Of a stretch of 64,000 bases of DNA, positions 47,015-56,958 are shown piece after piece. Position numbers and translations under genes: made by a program. Below the pieces are notes generated by a model. That model saw nothing but the letters and a program-made list of their open reading frames with translations, was not told where the DNA came from and searched no databases. The DNA comes from Blattabacterium cuenoti (GTDB lineage Bacteria > Bacteroidota > Bacteroidia > Flavobacteriales > Blattabacteriaceae), in assembly GCF_014251595.1 (NCBI RefSeq), contig NZ_CP059192.1:358468-422467 (forward strand), in the 5' to 3' direction. The first letter of the stretch is position 1, and every line of letters starts with the position of its first letter.

Positions 47015-47304
47015 TAAATCTCTTTTTTATTTAATAAATCAAGTTTTTGATTTTCATAAAATTGAACAATAGCTTTTTTAACTTTATTAGTTCTTCCATA
47101 AAGAAATCCTTTTTTAGTATATTTAGATTTATCCTTTCTAGGATAAATCATTGTTCTAACGTTTTTGATAGAAAATCCGAATAATTTTTCTATTTCTTTC
47201 TTGATTTGAATTTTATTACAACTTATATCTACCGAAAAAGTATAAAAATTATATTTTTTTCCTCTATAAGATTTATCTGTCATAAAAGGTTTTATTAAAA
47301 TCAT
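47014..47304 (-). CDS. rplW: 50S ribosomal protein L23
   Basis: L23 forms the docking site for trigger factor and SRP at the tunnel exit. The 96-residue protein has ILIKPFMTDKSYRGKKYNFY, DISCNKIQIKKEIEKLFGFS (about residues 28-47) and IKNVRTMIYPRKDKSKYTKK. It lies between rplD and rplB as usual, with 3 bases to rplD. Confidence 0.97.
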   Translation of the reverse strand: MILIKPFMTDKSYRGKKYNFYTFSVDISCNKIQIKKEIEKLFGFSIKNVRTMIYPRKDKSKYTKKGFLYGRTNKVKKAIVQFYENQKLDLLNKKEI

Positions 47305-47307
47305 AAT

Positions 47308-47937
47308 TTAAATAGACAAAATTTGATAAATTTTATTAATGGAATTTTCAGAGAAAACAATATATGGAAAACTAATTAAAGAAAAACAATCCAATTCATT
47401 TACACTTAATAATTTAAACTTATTCAAATTTCTAGAAGATAAATATAAATTTTTATTTTTTTCTCCAATTATCATTAATGATTTTTTATTTTCTAATTGT
47501 AATGATTTTAATAAATTTAAAATTAATTTAGTCTTTGGAACATTTAATTTTAAATCTTCTATGATCATTATTTTATGATGTATTAATTTTTGTTCAATAA
47601 TAAACCTTCTAACTATATTTTTGGTACGTTTGTTTAATTTCGTAAAATATTTTCTCGGTTTTGGACCAAAAACTCTTCCTCCTCCTCTAAAAATAGGATT
47701 TTTTATATTTCCTTTTCTAGATCCTCCAGTCCCTTTTTGTCTGTGTAATTTTTTAGTACTACCGGATAATTCTCCTCTTTCTTTAGACTTATGAGTTCCC
47801 TGACGTTGAGCGGATAAATATCTTTTTACTTCTAAATATAAAGAATGATTGTAAGATTTTTTTAAAAAATTTTTATCATTGAATTCTATTTTTTTATCAG
47901 TATAATTTCCTTTTATATCTAAAATTTTTAATTCCAT
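47308..47937 (-). CDS. rplD: 50S ribosomal protein L4
   Basis: L4 lines the exit tunnel and in some bacteria represses its own operon. The 209-residue protein shows [20 protein letters not shown] (about residues 41-60), [39 protein letters not shown] and a C-terminal globular domain with [14 protein letters not shown]. It overlaps rplC by 10 bases. Confidence 0.97.
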   Translation of the reverse strand: MELKILDIKGNYTDKKIEFNDKNFLKKSYNHSLYLEVKRYLSAQRQGTHKSKERGELSGSTKKLHRQKGTGGSRKGNIKNPIFRGGGRVFGPKPRKYFTKLNKRTKNIVRRFIIEQKLIHHKIMIIEDLKLNVPKTKLILNLLKSLQLENKKSLMIIGEKNKNLYLSSRNLNKFKLLSVNELDCFSLISFPYIVFSENSINKIYQILSI

Positions 47938-48560
47938 TCTTTTTTTTGAATCATTAAGTATGAATTTTTAGTTCCTGGAACTGAACCTTTTAATATCATA
48001 ATATTATAATCGAAATCAATTTTTAATATTGTTAAATTTTTAACAGTTACACTTTTTTTTCCCATTCTTCCAGCCATTTTTTTTCCTTTAAAAACACGTG
48101 ATGGATCAGATCCAGCTCCTATTGATCCTGGAGCTCTTAAACGATTGTGTTGTCCATGGGTTTTTTCTCCTACTCCTGAAAAATTATGTCTTTTAACTAC
48201 TCCTTGAAAACCTTTTCCTTTGGAAATTCCTTTTACATTAACTAATTCCCCTTCTTTAAATATTTTTATATTCACTGAACTACCCAAAATAAAATCAGAT
48301 ACTTTATTTGTTTTAAATTCCAATAATTTTTTTTTTGGACTTAATCCCGCTTTCTTAAAATGATTTAACAAACACTTATTAGTTTTTTTTAGTTTTTTAT
48401 CATCTATTCCTAATTGTATAGAAAAATAACCATCATTTTCTATTGTTTTTATTTGAACTATATGACAAGGTTTTACTTCTAAAATTGTACATGATACGTT
48501 TTTTCCATTTAGTAGAAAAAAACTACTCATTCCTATATTTTTTCCTATTAATCCAGACAT
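47928..48560 (-). CDS. rplC: 50S ribosomal protein L3
   Basis: L3 reaches close to the peptidyl transferase centre and starts 50S assembly. The 210-residue protein has [20 protein letters not shown], the [19 protein letters not shown] block (about residues 110-128), [20 protein letters not shown] and [20 protein letters not shown]. It follows rpsJ after 4 bases. Complete. Confidence 0.98.
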   Translation of the reverse strand: MSGLIGKNIGMSSFFLLNGKNVSCTILEVKPCHIVQIKTIENDGYFSIQLGIDDKKLKKTNKCLLNHFKKAGLSPKKKLLEFKTNKVSDFILGSSVNIKIFKEGELVNVKGISKGKGFQGVVKRHNFSGVGEKTHGQHNRLRAPGSIGAGSDPSRVFKGKKMAGRMGKKSVTVKNLTILKIDFDYNIMILKGSVPGTKNSYLMIQKKEWN

Positions 48561-48564
48561 ACTT

Positions 48565-48870
48565 TTATACTTTGATCTCTGCTTCTACCCCGCTAGGTAA
48601 CTCCAATTTCATTAATGCATCTACTGTTTTTGATGAAGCATTATGAATTTGTAAAAGTCTTTTATGAGTAGGAAGAAAAAATTGTTCTCTTGATTTTTTG
48701 TTTACATGAGGAGAACGTAATACCGTAAATATTTTTCTTTCAGTAGGCAAAGGAACTGGCCCATTCAATATTACTCCTGTAGGAAGGACTGAATTTACAA
48801 TTCTTTCGGCCGATTTATCTAATAAATTATAATCATAAGATTTTAATTTAATTTTTATATCATGACCCAT
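48565..48870 (-). CDS. rpsJ: 30S ribosomal protein S10
   Basis: S10 is in the 30S head and also acts as NusE in antitermination. The 101-residue protein shows [40 protein letters not shown] (about residues 32-51), [20 protein letters not shown] and a C-terminal [11 protein letters not shown]. It starts the S10 part 23 bases after fusA, fusing str and S10 clusters without a tuf gene. Confidence 0.98.
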   Translation of the reverse strand: MGHDIKIKLKSYDYNLLDKSAERIVNSVLPTGVILNGPVPLPTERKIFTVLRSPHVNKKSREQFFLPTHKRLLQIHNASSKTVDALMKLELPSGVEAEIKV

Positions 48871-48893
48871 AGTATATCAATTTTATTCTACTA

Positions 48894-51005
48894 TTATTTT
48901 TTATTTCGATTTTTATTTTCAATAGCTATATTATTTATTACATTTTCAGGAACTTTTTCATAATGAGAAAATTCCATAACAGATGTTCCTCTACCAGACG
49001 AAAGTGTTCGTAATACGGTAACATACCCAAACATTTCTGATAATGGAACCAAAGCTTGAATTATTTTTATATTATTTCTACTGTTCATATTTTGTACAAC
49101 ACCTCTTCTACGATTTAAATCACCTATAATATCTCCCATATTTTCTTCTGGAATTAAAACTTCTAATTTCATAATGGGTTCTAATAAAATGGGTTTAGCT
49201 TTTTTGGATGCTTCTCTAAAACCCAATTTACCAGCTAACTCAAAAGATAATTGATCAGAATCAACCGAATGATAGGATCCATCTAATATGGTAACTTTTG
49301 CGCTATCTATTTCATAACCAGATAAAGGCCCGTTTTTCATCATCTCACGAAATCCTTTTTCTATAGAAGGAATATACTCTTTAGGAATATTTCCTCCTTT
49401 TATTTTGTTAATAAAAACCAAACCGGATCCACTTGTATTTCCAGGTTCTAATTTGAATAAAATATCTGCATATTTACCTCTCCCTCCTGTTTGTTTTTTA
49501 TAAATTTCTCTATGTTCTACTAACCCCGTTAAAGCTTCTTTATATTCTACTTGAGGTTTCCCTTGATTTACTTCAACTTTAAATTCTCGTTTCATTCTAT
49601 CTACAATTATTTCCAAATGAAGTTCCCCCATACCGGAAATAATAGTTTGACCTGTATAATTATCTGTTCTAACCTGAAAAGTGGGATCTTCTTCCATAAG
49701 TTTGGATAAAGCTAAACTCATTTTATCTATATCAGATTTATATTTAGGTTCAATAGCTAACCCAATAACAGGTTCAGGAAACAATATTTTTTCTAATAAA
49801 ATTGGATGTTTTTCATCACATAAAGTATCTCCTGTTTTAATATCTTTAAAACCTACTACAGCGGCTATATCTCCAGCTCCTATTTTATCAACTGGATTTT
49901 GTTTATTGGCATGCATTTGATATATCCTAGAAATACGTTCTTTATTTCCAGATCTAGCATTGAAGCTATAAGAACCTGATTCTATTTGTCCAGAATAAAC
50001 TCTAAAAAAGGCTAATCGACCAACAAAAGGATCACTCGATATTTTAAAAGCTAAAGCAGAAAAAGGCTCATTTTCACTAGGTTTTCTTTTTTCTTTTTTT
50101 TGATTAATAGGATTAGTTCCTACTATATCTTTGACTTCAAGAGGAGAAGGTAAATATCTACATATAGCATCCAATATAGCTTGAACTCCTTTATTTTTAA
50201 AGGAAGATCCACATAAAATAGGAATTACTTTCATTTTAATCGTATTCTTTCGTAAAGAAAGAATAATATCCTCTTGTGAGATAGAAGAATAATTTTCGTT
50301 TCCATATAAAAATTTCTCCATTAGTGCATCATCATATTCAGATAAGGTTTCAAGAAGTTTATTTTGATAATCATCAACTATATTTTTCATATCTTCTGGA
50401 ATAGGAATTTTATGATATGTCATTCCATAATTTTTTTCATCCCATATAATTGCTTGATTAGCAATCAAATCAATAACTCCCTTAAAATTATCTCCAATAC
50501 CAATAGGTATTTGTAAAGGAACTGGATTTGCTCCCAAAATTTTTTGTATTTGAGAACATACATTAAAAAAATCAGCACCTTGACGATCCATTTTATTTAC
50601 AAAAGCAATTCTAGGAATTGAATATTTATCTGCTTGTCTCCATACGGTTTCAGATTGTGGTTCTACTCCATCTACTGCACTAAATAAAACTACCATACCA
50701 TCTAAAATTCTCATAGATCTTTCCACTTCAACGGTAAAATCCACATGTCCTGGAGTATCTATAATATTAATTTGATATTTTTTTTTGTTATAGATCCATT
50801 CACAACATGTTGCTGCAGAAGTGATGGTTATTCCACGTTCTTGTTCCTGTTGCATCCAATCCATAGTAGCGGCGCCATCATGAACTTCTCCTATTTTGTG
50901 ATTTATTCCTGTATAAAATAAAATTCTTTCTGTAGTAGTAGTTTTTCCTGCATCAATATGTGCTGCAATTCCTATATTTCTTGTATATTTTAAATCTTTT
51001 GCCAT
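48894..51005 (-). CDS. fusA: elongation factor G
   Basis: EF-G drives translocation and, with RRF, ribosome recycling. The 703-residue protein is full length: P-loop in [19 protein letters not shown] (about residues 15-33), switch II in [29 protein letters not shown], and domains III-V with [18 protein letters not shown]. No tuf gene follows, as is common in Bacteroidota. It follows rpsG after 14 bases. Confidence 0.98.
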   Translation of the reverse strand: MAKDLKYTRNIGIAAHIDAGKTTTTERILFYTGINHKIGEVHDGAATMDWMQQEQERGITITSAATCCEWIYNKKKYQINIIDTPGHVDFTVEVERSMRILDGMVVLFSAVDGVEPQSETVWRQADKYSIPRIAFVNKMDRQGADFFNVCSQIQKILGANPVPLQIPIGIGDNFKGVIDLIANQAIIWDEKNYGMTYHKIPIPEDMKNIVDDYQNKLLETLSEYDDALMEKFLYGNENYSSISQEDIILSLRKNTIKMKVIPILCGSSFKNKGVQAILDAICRYLPSPLEVKDIVGTNPINQKKEKRKPSENEPFSALAFKISSDPFVGRLAFFRVYSGQIESGSYSFNARSGNKERISRIYQMHANKQNPVDKIGAGDIAAVVGFKDIKTGDTLCDEKHPILLEKILFPEPVIGLAIEPKYKSDIDKMSLALSKLMEEDPTFQVRTDNYTGQTIISGMGELHLEIIVDRMKREFKVEVNQGKPQVEYKEALTGLVEHREIYKKQTGGRGKYADILFKLEPGNTSGSGLVFINKIKGGNIPKEYIPSIEKGFREMMKNGPLSGYEIDSAKVTILDGSYHSVDSDQLSFELAGKLGFREASKKAKPILLEPIMKLEVLIPEENMGDIIGDLNRRRGVVQNMNSRNNIKIIQALVPLSEMFGYVTVLRTLSSGRGTSVMEFSHYEKVPENVINNIAIENKNRNKK

Positions 51006-51019
51006 AATAAAATAAACAA

Positions 51020-51502
51020 CTAAAATCTAAAATGTGAAAAAGCTTTATTCGCTTCGGCCATTTTATGAATATTTTCTTTTCTTTTCACAGCTTCTCCTTG
51101 TTCTTTAAAAGCGTCCCATGTTTCATATGCTAATTTATGAGCCATTGTTTTTTCATTTCTAATAGAAGCACAAGATATCAACAATTTCATTGCTTTTGTT
51201 ATTTTACTATGAGAAGAAACTGCTACAGGAACTTGAATATTAGATCCTCCCATACGACGACTTCGAACTTCTACATGAGGCATCACATTTTTTAACCCCT
51301 CCTTCCATATTTCCAATGCTGTTTTTTCTTCCTCTTCTTTTTCTTTAATGGTGTCTATTTTTTTCATAGCGTTATAGAATATAGTATAAGCTATATTTTT
51401 TTTTCCATTTTTCATTAAATGATTCACAAATCGTGTTACTAGAGGATCATGATATTTAGGATCTGGAAAATATATTTTTTCTTTTTTTTTAACTTTTCTC
51501 AT
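51020..51502 (-). CDS. rpsG: 30S ribosomal protein S7
   Basis: S7 nucleates the 30S head and lines the E site. The 160-residue protein has [20 protein letters not shown] (about residues 12-31), [31 protein letters not shown] and the C-terminal [12 protein letters not shown]. Insert [14 protein letters not shown] is charged. It follows rpsL after 7 bases. Confidence 0.98.
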   Translation of the reverse strand: MRKVKKKEKIYFPDPKYHDPLVTRFVNHLMKNGKKNIAYTIFYNAMKKIDTIKEKEEEEKTALEIWKEGLKNVMPHVEVRSRRMGGSNIQVPVAVSSHSKITKAMKLLISCASIRNEKTMAHKLAYETWDAFKEQGEAVKRKENIHKMAEANKAFSHFRF

Positions 51503-51509
51503 TAACAGT

Positions 51510-51887
51510 TTAATCTTTTTTAGCTATTTTAGCTCCATATTTACTTCTACTTTTTCTTCTTCCATTTACTCCAGCTGTGTCCCTAGCTCCTCTTACTATT
51601 TTATATTTGACTCCGGGTAAATCTTTTACTCTCCCTCCTTTAACCAATACTATTGAATGTTCTTGAAGATTATGGCCTTCTCCTGTTATATAACTAATAA
51701 CTTCTCTACCATTTGTAAAACGAACACGAGCTACCTTTCGCATAGCAGAATTGGGTTTCTTGGGTGTAGTAGTATAAACTCTAGTACACACTCCTCTTTT
51801 TTGAGGACATAATTCTAAAGCTATAGATTTTCGTTTTTTAGCTACAGAAGAACGTCCTTTTCTAATTAATTGCTGTATAGTAGGCAT
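51510..51887 (-). CDS. rpsL: 30S ribosomal protein S12
   Basis: S12 is at the decoding centre and sets accuracy. The 125-residue protein begins [20 protein letters not shown] and shows [20 protein letters not shown] with the streptomycin-site lysine (about residue 43), [20 protein letters not shown] and [20 protein letters not shown]. The residues at the known resistance positions are the susceptible ones. It is the first gene of the fused ribosomal cluster, with a promoter-like site 18 bases upstream. Confidence 0.98.
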   Translation of the reverse strand: MPTIQQLIRKGRSSVAKKRKSIALELCPQKRGVCTRVYTTTPKKPNSAMRKVARVRFTNGREVISYITGEGHNLQEHSIVLVKGGRVKDLPGVKYKIVRGARDTAGVNGRRKSRSKYGAKIAKKD

Positions 51888-51904
51888 ATCCTATATTTAA
51901 AATG

Positions 51905-51934
51905 CAAATTATGCTATTTAATAATAAATTACAA
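51905..51934 (-). promoter_or_regulatory. candidate promoter of the rpsL ribosomal cluster
   Basis: On the minus strand TTG (51934-51932) is followed after 20 bases by TAATTTG (51911-51905), one base shorter than TAnnTTTG. A start near 51898 would leave only about ten leader bases before rpsL. The 90-base spacer after map is the first sizeable gap in the block, which favours a promoter here. Confidence 0.35.
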
Positions 51935-51977
51935 AACTTAATCAAAAAATAAAATTAATTAAAATTAACATTGAAAA

Positions 51978-52799
51978 TTATAAATCATAAATTTTTTTAT
52001 TTTGAAAAGGGGCCTCTTCTAATGATTTCAAATTAAGTTCTTTGTAAATATAACGAAAAGTTGAAAGTAAACAAGGGGCGCCATCTACAATAGCAACATT
52101 ATGTTCATAGTGAGATGAAATTTTGTTATCTATAGTTGTTATTGTCCATCCATCTTTGTGAAAAACAATTCCAGATGATCCCATGTTCACCATCGGTTCT
52201 ATAGAAAGTACCAATCCTTCCTTTAATTTCATTCCTTTTCCTTTTTTTCCAAAATTTGGAATCTTAGGTTCTTCATGCATACTCCTTCCTAATCCATGCC
52301 CTACAAGATCTTTCACAATATTATAGCCTTTTTTTTCAATAAAAGATTGAATAGAATAACCTATATCTCCTATATTATTGTCACATTTACAATTGGAGAT
52401 ACCAATATAGAGAGATTTTTTAGAACAATCTAAAAATTTTTTTATCTCATAAGAAACCTTTCCAACTTCAAAAGTATAAGCATGTTCTCCGTAAAATCCA
52501 TTCATATATACTCCACAATCTATAGACAATACATCTCCTTCAGATAAAGGATTTTGATTAGGAATTCCATGAACAACTTGATTATTTGGAGAAACACATA
52601 AAGTGTTTGGAAAATTATATAAACCTAAAAAAGCGGGTTTACCTCCATGATCACGAATAAAATTTTCTGCAAGTTTATCTAAATAAAGAGTATTAACTCC
52701 TGGTTTTACTTCTTTAGTTAACATTCCTAATGTTTTAGAAGCCAAAACAGCACTTTTTTTGATTAATATTATTTCTTCAATAGTTTTTATTTGTATCAA
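51978..52799 (-). CDS. map: methionine aminopeptidase, type I
   Basis: Map removes the initiator methionine. The 273-residue protein has the pita-bread fold blocks LGLYNFPNTLCVSPNNQVVH (about residues 58-77), VLSIDCGVYMNGFYGEHAYT with the metal ligands, GHGLGRSMHEEP with the metal histidine, LSIEPMVNMG and late YEHNVAIVDGAP. The second aspartate ligand (usually GD in YGDxAYTF) is glutamate here. About 20 extra C-terminal residues follow the core. Its place after gpmI rather than between secY and infA is different from many bacteria. Confidence 0.94.
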   Translation of the reverse strand: MIQIKTIEEIILIKKSAVLASKTLGMLTKEVKPGVNTLYLDKLAENFIRDHGGKPAFLGLYNFPNTLCVSPNNQVVHGIPNQNPLSEGDVLSIDCGVYMNGFYGEHAYTFEVGKVSYEIKKFLDCSKKSLYIGISNCKCDNNIGDIGYSIQSFIEKKGYNIVKDLVGHGLGRSMHEEPKIPNFGKKGKGMKLKEGLVLSIEPMVNMGSSGIVFHKDGWTITTIDNKISSHYEHNVAIVDGAPCLLSTFRYIYKELNLKSLEEAPFQNKKIYDL

Positions 52800-52812
52800 A
52801 ATATTGATTATT

Positions 52813-54360
52813 TTATTTATAATATTTAATGATCATCGAAGTTCCAGTCATAATTTTAGGAATAGGAATTCCCATTAATTGTAAAATAGTAGGAGCTACA
52901 TCCGATAAAACTCCTTCTTTCCTTAAAAGGATATTTTTTTTTTTTATATTCCTATCTAAAATAATAAAAGGAACTAAAGATGTAGTATGAGCTGTATGAG
53001 GGGTTCCATCTGAATTAACCATGTATTCTGCGTTTCCATGATCTCCTACTATAATAACTGTATATGAATTATTTATAGCTATTTCAGAACAATATTTTGC
53101 ACATTTATCAACAATCTCACATGCTTTAATGGTTTCTTTCATTTTTCCTGTATGTCCTACCATATCTGGATTTGCAAAATTTAAACAAATAAAATCGGAT
53201 TGCCTTTTTTTTAATTCAGGAACAATTTTATTCATAATATTTTCTGCACTCATTTCAGGTTTTAAATCATAAGTAGATACTTGAGGAGACTCACATAAAA
53301 TTCTGATTTCTTGGTTAAAAGGACTCTCTTTTCCTCCCGAGAAAAAAAAAGTTACATGTGGGTATTTCTCTGTTTCAGCTATACGGATTTGTTGTTTTCC
53401 TTCTTTCTCTAAGATTTCACCCAAAGTATCGGCTAAATATTCTTTTTCAAAAAGAACGTGAATTCCTTTGTATTTAGGATTAAAACAAGTCATTGTTATA
53501 TAATGAGATAAATGTATATTATTCATTTCTGAAAAAATAGCATTGTTTTTTGTTAAAAGTTCTGTTATTTGTCTAGAACGATCAGGACGAAAATTGAAAC
53601 AAAAAACAATATCTCCATTTTTTATTCTCGAAATAGGAACTTCATTTTCATCAACCATTATTAATGGATATAAGAATTCATCTGTAATTCCATTATTATA
53701 TAATTTCTCTATAGATGAAATAATATTTTTAGTATAGATTCCTTTTGAATGAACCATTGCATTATATGCTTTTATGGTTCTTTTCCATTTTTGATTACGA
53801 TCCATTGAATAATATCTTCCTATTACAGAAGATAGTTTTCCAACATATTGTTCAGTGATATTCAAAAGTTTTTTTATATAAAAAATTCCTTTCTTTGGAG
53901 GAGAATCCCTTCCATCTGTAAAAACATGTATAAAAACGTTTCTTATTTTTTTTTCATGAGCTACTTTAAGTAAATAAAAAAGATGATCCATATGTGAATG
54001 AACTCCTCCATCGGATAGCAACCCAATAAAATGAATTTTTTTTTTATAAAAAGAAATTTTTTTAAAAAGAATATCTATTTTTTTAACAAACAGATGATTT
54101 TTTATAGATGTATTAATTTTCTCTAAACTTTGAATTACTTTACGACCAGATCCTAAATTGGTATGACCTACTTCTGAATTTCCCATTTGATCTTTAGGTA
54201 ATCCAACTTCACATCCAGAAGCTTTTAATTTACTATAAGGATGATTTATAGAACAATAATCAATAAACGGAGTAAAAGCTTGTTGTATAGCAGAAGAATA
54301 ATAATTTTTATAAGAAGAAATACCCCAACCATCTAAAATAATTAATATTAATTTTTTCAT
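52813..54360 (-). CDS. gpmI: phosphoglycerate mutase, 2,3-bisphosphoglycerate-independent
   Basis: GpmI interconverts 3- and 2-phosphoglycerate with two manganese ions. The 515-residue protein has IILDGWGISSYKNYYSSAIQ at the start, the phosphoserine in DQMGNSEVGHTNLGSGR (about residue 62), GLLSDGGVHSHMDHLFYL, VFTDGRDSPPKK, NFRPDRSRQI, NFANPDMVGHTG and GDHGNAEYM. All metal ligands appear intact. It is between tsf and map on the same strand. Confidence 0.97.
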   Translation of the reverse strand: MKKLILIILDGWGISSYKNYYSSAIQQAFTPFIDYCSINHPYSKLKASGCEVGLPKDQMGNSEVGHTNLGSGRKVIQSLEKINTSIKNHLFVKKIDILFKKISFYKKKIHFIGLLSDGGVHSHMDHLFYLLKVAHEKKIRNVFIHVFTDGRDSPPKKGIFYIKKLLNITEQYVGKLSSVIGRYYSMDRNQKWKRTIKAYNAMVHSKGIYTKNIISSIEKLYNNGITDEFLYPLIMVDENEVPISRIKNGDIVFCFNFRPDRSRQITELLTKNNAIFSEMNNIHLSHYITMTCFNPKYKGIHVLFEKEYLADTLGEILEKEGKQQIRIAETEKYPHVTFFFSGGKESPFNQEIRILCESPQVSTYDLKPEMSAENIMNKIVPELKKRQSDFICLNFANPDMVGHTGKMKETIKACEIVDKCAKYCSEIAINNSYTVIIVGDHGNAEYMVNSDGTPHTAHTTSLVPFIILDRNIKKKNILLRKEGVLSDVAPTILQLMGIPIPKIMTGTSMIIKYYK

Positions 54361-54370
54361 TTAATTCTAT

Positions 54371-55186
54371 TTAAATATTTATTCTTTTGAATGAATTTAT
54401 TTTTAAGTTGTTATCATATTTATTCATATGTTCTTGAACAGTAATTTCAGTATTTTTTATAAATTTTTGATTTAATAAAGTATTTTCTAATACAAATTTT
54501 TCAATTTTACCTTGAATTATTTTTTCTTTGATAAAATCAGATTGATTTTCTTTTTTAATTTGAGATTTAATAATTTCAATTTCTTCTTTTATTAAAAAAT
54601 CTGGAATTTCTTCTTTATTAAGAAATAAAGGATTCATTGCGGCTATATGCATGGCTATATCTTTAGCCAAAGATTTATTTAATTTAGTAGAAAAACCAAC
54701 TAATGTTGCAATTTTATTTGTATGATGAGTATAATTCATTACAAATGGAGAATTGATTTTTTCAAAAATTTTTAATTCTAATTTTTCTCCTACAACTCCC
54801 ATTTGATTTGTGATCATTTCTTGAATACTTTCATATTCATTATACGGGCTATATAAAAAATCAATTTTATTGCTGAATAATAATGATTGTTTTGAAAGTG
54901 TAGACAAAAAATTCAAAAATTCAAAGTTTTTGGATAAAAAATCAGTTTCACAACTAATACCTATAATTGTTCCATAAGAATAATCGATATTAACGGAAGC
55001 AATAAGAGCTCCATCTTTTTTTTGATATGATGAACGATTAATTGCTATTTTTTCGCCTTTTTTTCTCAAAATATGAATAGCTTTATCTATATTTCCGTTA
55101 GAGTTAATCAACGCTTTTTTACAATCCATAATTCCAATACCGGTTATTTTTCTAAGTTGATTAATTTTTTGCACAGGAATTTTCAT
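54371..55186 (-). CDS. tsf: elongation factor Ts
   Basis: EF-Ts exchanges nucleotide on EF-Tu. The 271-residue protein has the UBA-like N-terminus INQLRKITGIGIMDCKKALI (about residues 8-27), LRKKGEKIA, then the TDFLSKNFEF motif that contacts EF-Tu, and AKDIAMHIAAMNPLFLNKEE. It directly follows rpsB with 5 bases between, the universal order. Slightly shorter than E. coli EF-Ts. Confidence 0.97.
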   Translation of the reverse strand: MKIPVQKINQLRKITGIGIMDCKKALINSNGNIDKAIHILRKKGEKIAINRSSYQKKDGALIASVNIDYSYGTIIGISCETDFLSKNFEFLNFLSTLSKQSLLFSNKIDFLYSPYNEYESIQEMITNQMGVVGEKLELKIFEKINSPFVMNYTHHTNKIATLVGFSTKLNKSLAKDIAMHIAAMNPLFLNKEEIPDFLIKEEIEIIKSQIKKENQSDFIKEKIIQGKIEKFVLENTLLNQKFIKNTEITVQEHMNKYDNNLKINSFKRINI

Positions 55187-55191
55187 AAAAT

Positions 55192-55899
55192 TTATTTTTT
55201 ATTTTTGTGTTCATTTTTATTCATAGAAATTTCATATTGAATTGCTTCTGACACAAATTTTAAAATCACATCTATAGATTTAGAAGAATCATCATTAGAA
55301 GGAATCGGGTATTGAATACCATTAGGATCTGTATTAGTATCTACCATAGCAAAAATGGGAATCTTTAATTTTTTAGCTTCTGTCAGAGCTATTTTTTCTT
55401 TGTTGGGGTCTACCAAAAAAATACCACCTGGAATGTGATTCATGTTTGAAATAGTTCCTAAATTTTTGTATAACTTACCATATAATCGATCAATTAATAA
55501 TCTTTCTTTTTTAGATAAAGTATCGAAAGTTCCGTTTTTTTTCATTTTTTCTATATTATTCATTTTTTTTACAGATTTACGAATCGTTGTGAAATTTGTA
55601 AGTAACCCCCCTAACCATCTTTCTGTAATACATGGCATATTTGAAGTTTTTGCATAATAGAAAACTTTTTCTCTAGCTTGAGCTTTTGTTCCTACAAACA
55701 ATATTTTTTTTCCATTTTTTACTATTTTTTTTAAACCATTACAAGCTTCTTCTAATTTTAGAATTGTTTTTGATAAATCTATAATATGAATTCCTCCTTT
55801 TTTCATAAAAATAAAAGGACGCATGTTTGGATTCCATTTTCGTGCAATATGCCCAAAATGAACTCCAGCTTTCAATAAATCTTGGGTATTGATTTTCAT
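55192..55899 (-). CDS. rpsB: 30S ribosomal protein S2
   Basis: S2 binds near the platform and recruits S1. I place the start at 55899, giving MKINTQDLLKAGVHFGHIAR, the family start. An upstream in-frame start at 55962 would add 21 residues and overlap rpsI. The 235-residue protein shows RKWNPNMRPFIFMKKGGIHI, VGTKAQAREKV, RWLGGLLTNFTTIRKSVKKM and IPIFAMVDTNTDPNGIQYPI. Complete. Confidence 0.97.
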   Translation of the reverse strand: MKINTQDLLKAGVHFGHIARKWNPNMRPFIFMKKGGIHIIDLSKTILKLEEACNGLKKIVKNGKKILFVGTKAQAREKVFYYAKTSNMPCITERWLGGLLTNFTTIRKSVKKMNNIEKMKKNGTFDTLSKKERLLIDRLYGKLYKNLGTISNMNHIPGGIFLVDPNKEKIALTEAKKLKIPIFAMVDTNTDPNGIQYPIPSNDDSSKSIDVILKFVSEAIQYEISMNKNEHKNKK

Positions 55900-55915
55900 T
55901 ATTATTTTTTTAATT

Positions 55916-56296
55916 TTATCGTTTTGAAAATTGATATTTTTTTCTAGCTTTTTTTTGACCAAATTTTTTTCTTTCTACTTCTCTAGAATCACGAGTTAAT
56001 AATCCTTCAGATTTTAGTTTGATTCTATTTTTTACATTTAATTGACAAAGTGCTCGAGATATAGCAAGACGAATGGCTTCTGCTTGACCATTAAATCCTC
56101 CTCCAAAAACTTTAATGTTTATATCAAATTGATTCAACTTTTTTATTATTTCAATAGGATACATTATTTTTTGATGAATATATTTTGGAAAGTATAAATC
56201 CCATTTTTTAGAATTAATGATTATCGATCCATTCCCTATTTTCAAATATATACGAGCAAGTGATCTTTTTCTCCTTCCTATAGTATGTATGATCAT
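55916..56296 (-). CDS. rpsI: 30S ribosomal protein S9
   Basis: S9 reaches the P site with its C-terminal tail. The 126-residue protein begins MIIHTIGRRKRSLARIYLKI and contains GGGFNGQAEAIRLAISRALC (about residues 66-85), LTRDSREVERKKFGQKKAR and ends KKYQFSKR, with the terminal KR that touches P-site tRNA. It overlaps rplM by 4 bases. Confidence 0.98.
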   Translation of the reverse strand: MIIHTIGRRKRSLARIYLKIGNGSIIINSKKWDLYFPKYIHQKIMYPIEIIKKLNQFDINIKVFGGGFNGQAEAIRLAISRALCQLNVKNRIKLKSEGLLTRDSREVERKKFGQKKARKKYQFSKR

Positions 56297-56745
56297 AAAT
56301 TTTGTAATTTCAATAAAACGGGTTTTTGAGCTTGATGTTGATGTTCAGATTTTTTGTATACATGTAAATTTCTAATAATTAATCGTCCTAGACGATTTTT
56401 GGGTAACATTCCTTTGACTGATTTATATATTATCTTTCTTGAATCTTTATTCAACAAGTTTTGAATAGAAATTATCTTTTGACCACCTGGATAACCGGTA
56501 TGATAAATATATTTTTTATTATTCCATTTTTTTCCAGTAAGCTTAATTTTATTAGAATTAATAACAATAACATGATCTCCGCAATTTATATGTGGAGAAA
56601 AAAAAGGTTTGTGTTTCCCCATGATAATACAAGAAATTTTAGTCGATAGTCTTCCTAAAATTTGATTTGTTGCATCTATTATTATCCAAGATTTTACTAC
56701 AGTATTTTTTTTAGCTGAAATTGTTTTTAAACTTAAAAAATCCAT
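56293..56745 (-). CDS. rplM: 50S ribosomal protein L13
   Basis: L13 is an early 50S assembly protein. The 150-residue protein shows WIIIDATNQILGRLSTKISC (about residues 21-40), MGKHKPFFSPHINCGDHVIV, YHTGYPGGQK, VKGMLPKNRLGR and a YKKSEHQHQAQKP block. It starts the minus-strand block rplM-rpsI-rpsB-tsf-gpmI-map, facing dnaK across a 213-base spacer where the promoters must lie. Confidence 0.98.
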   Translation of the reverse strand: MDFLSLKTISAKKNTVVKSWIIIDATNQILGRLSTKISCIIMGKHKPFFSPHINCGDHVIVINSNKIKLTGKKWNNKKYIYHTGYPGGQKIISIQNLLNKDSRKIIYKSVKGMLPKNRLGRLIIRNLHVYKKSEHQHQAQKPVLLKLQNL

Positions 56746-56896
56746 GTTATTTTATTTATATTTTATCAATATAAGAAATTTTAAAAATTTAATGAATGAC
56801 TTTTTGTCATAAAAAAATTTTTTTCATAAAAGCTTTTTATTGTCATATTTCCTCTTCCCTTTTATTTATAAAGTTATAAAGGTTTTATTTTGATTA

Positions 56897-56912
56897 TGGC
56901 ATAATGATTGAA
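56897..56912 (+). promoter_or_regulatory. possible dnaK promoter with sigma-54-like spacing
   Basis: TGGCATAATGATTGAA resembles the -24/-12 pattern (TGGCAC-N5-TTGCW), with correct spacing but GA instead of the near-invariant GC in the -12 part. It lies 46 bases before dnaK. No exact TAnnTTTG box was found in 56746-56958. A second feature of the spacer is the hairpin ATGAC-TTTTT-GTCAT (56796-56810). The sigma-54 reading is weak. Confidence 0.2.
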
Positions 56913-56958
56913 GTGGTTCCTATTGAATAAAATTAACATATGAAAAAACGTAATAAAA

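Noticed and set aside
48871..48893. Missing tuf gene in the str cluster as a sign of deletion
   Set aside because: Bacteroidota usually carry tuf elsewhere, so its absence between fusA and rpsJ is normal.
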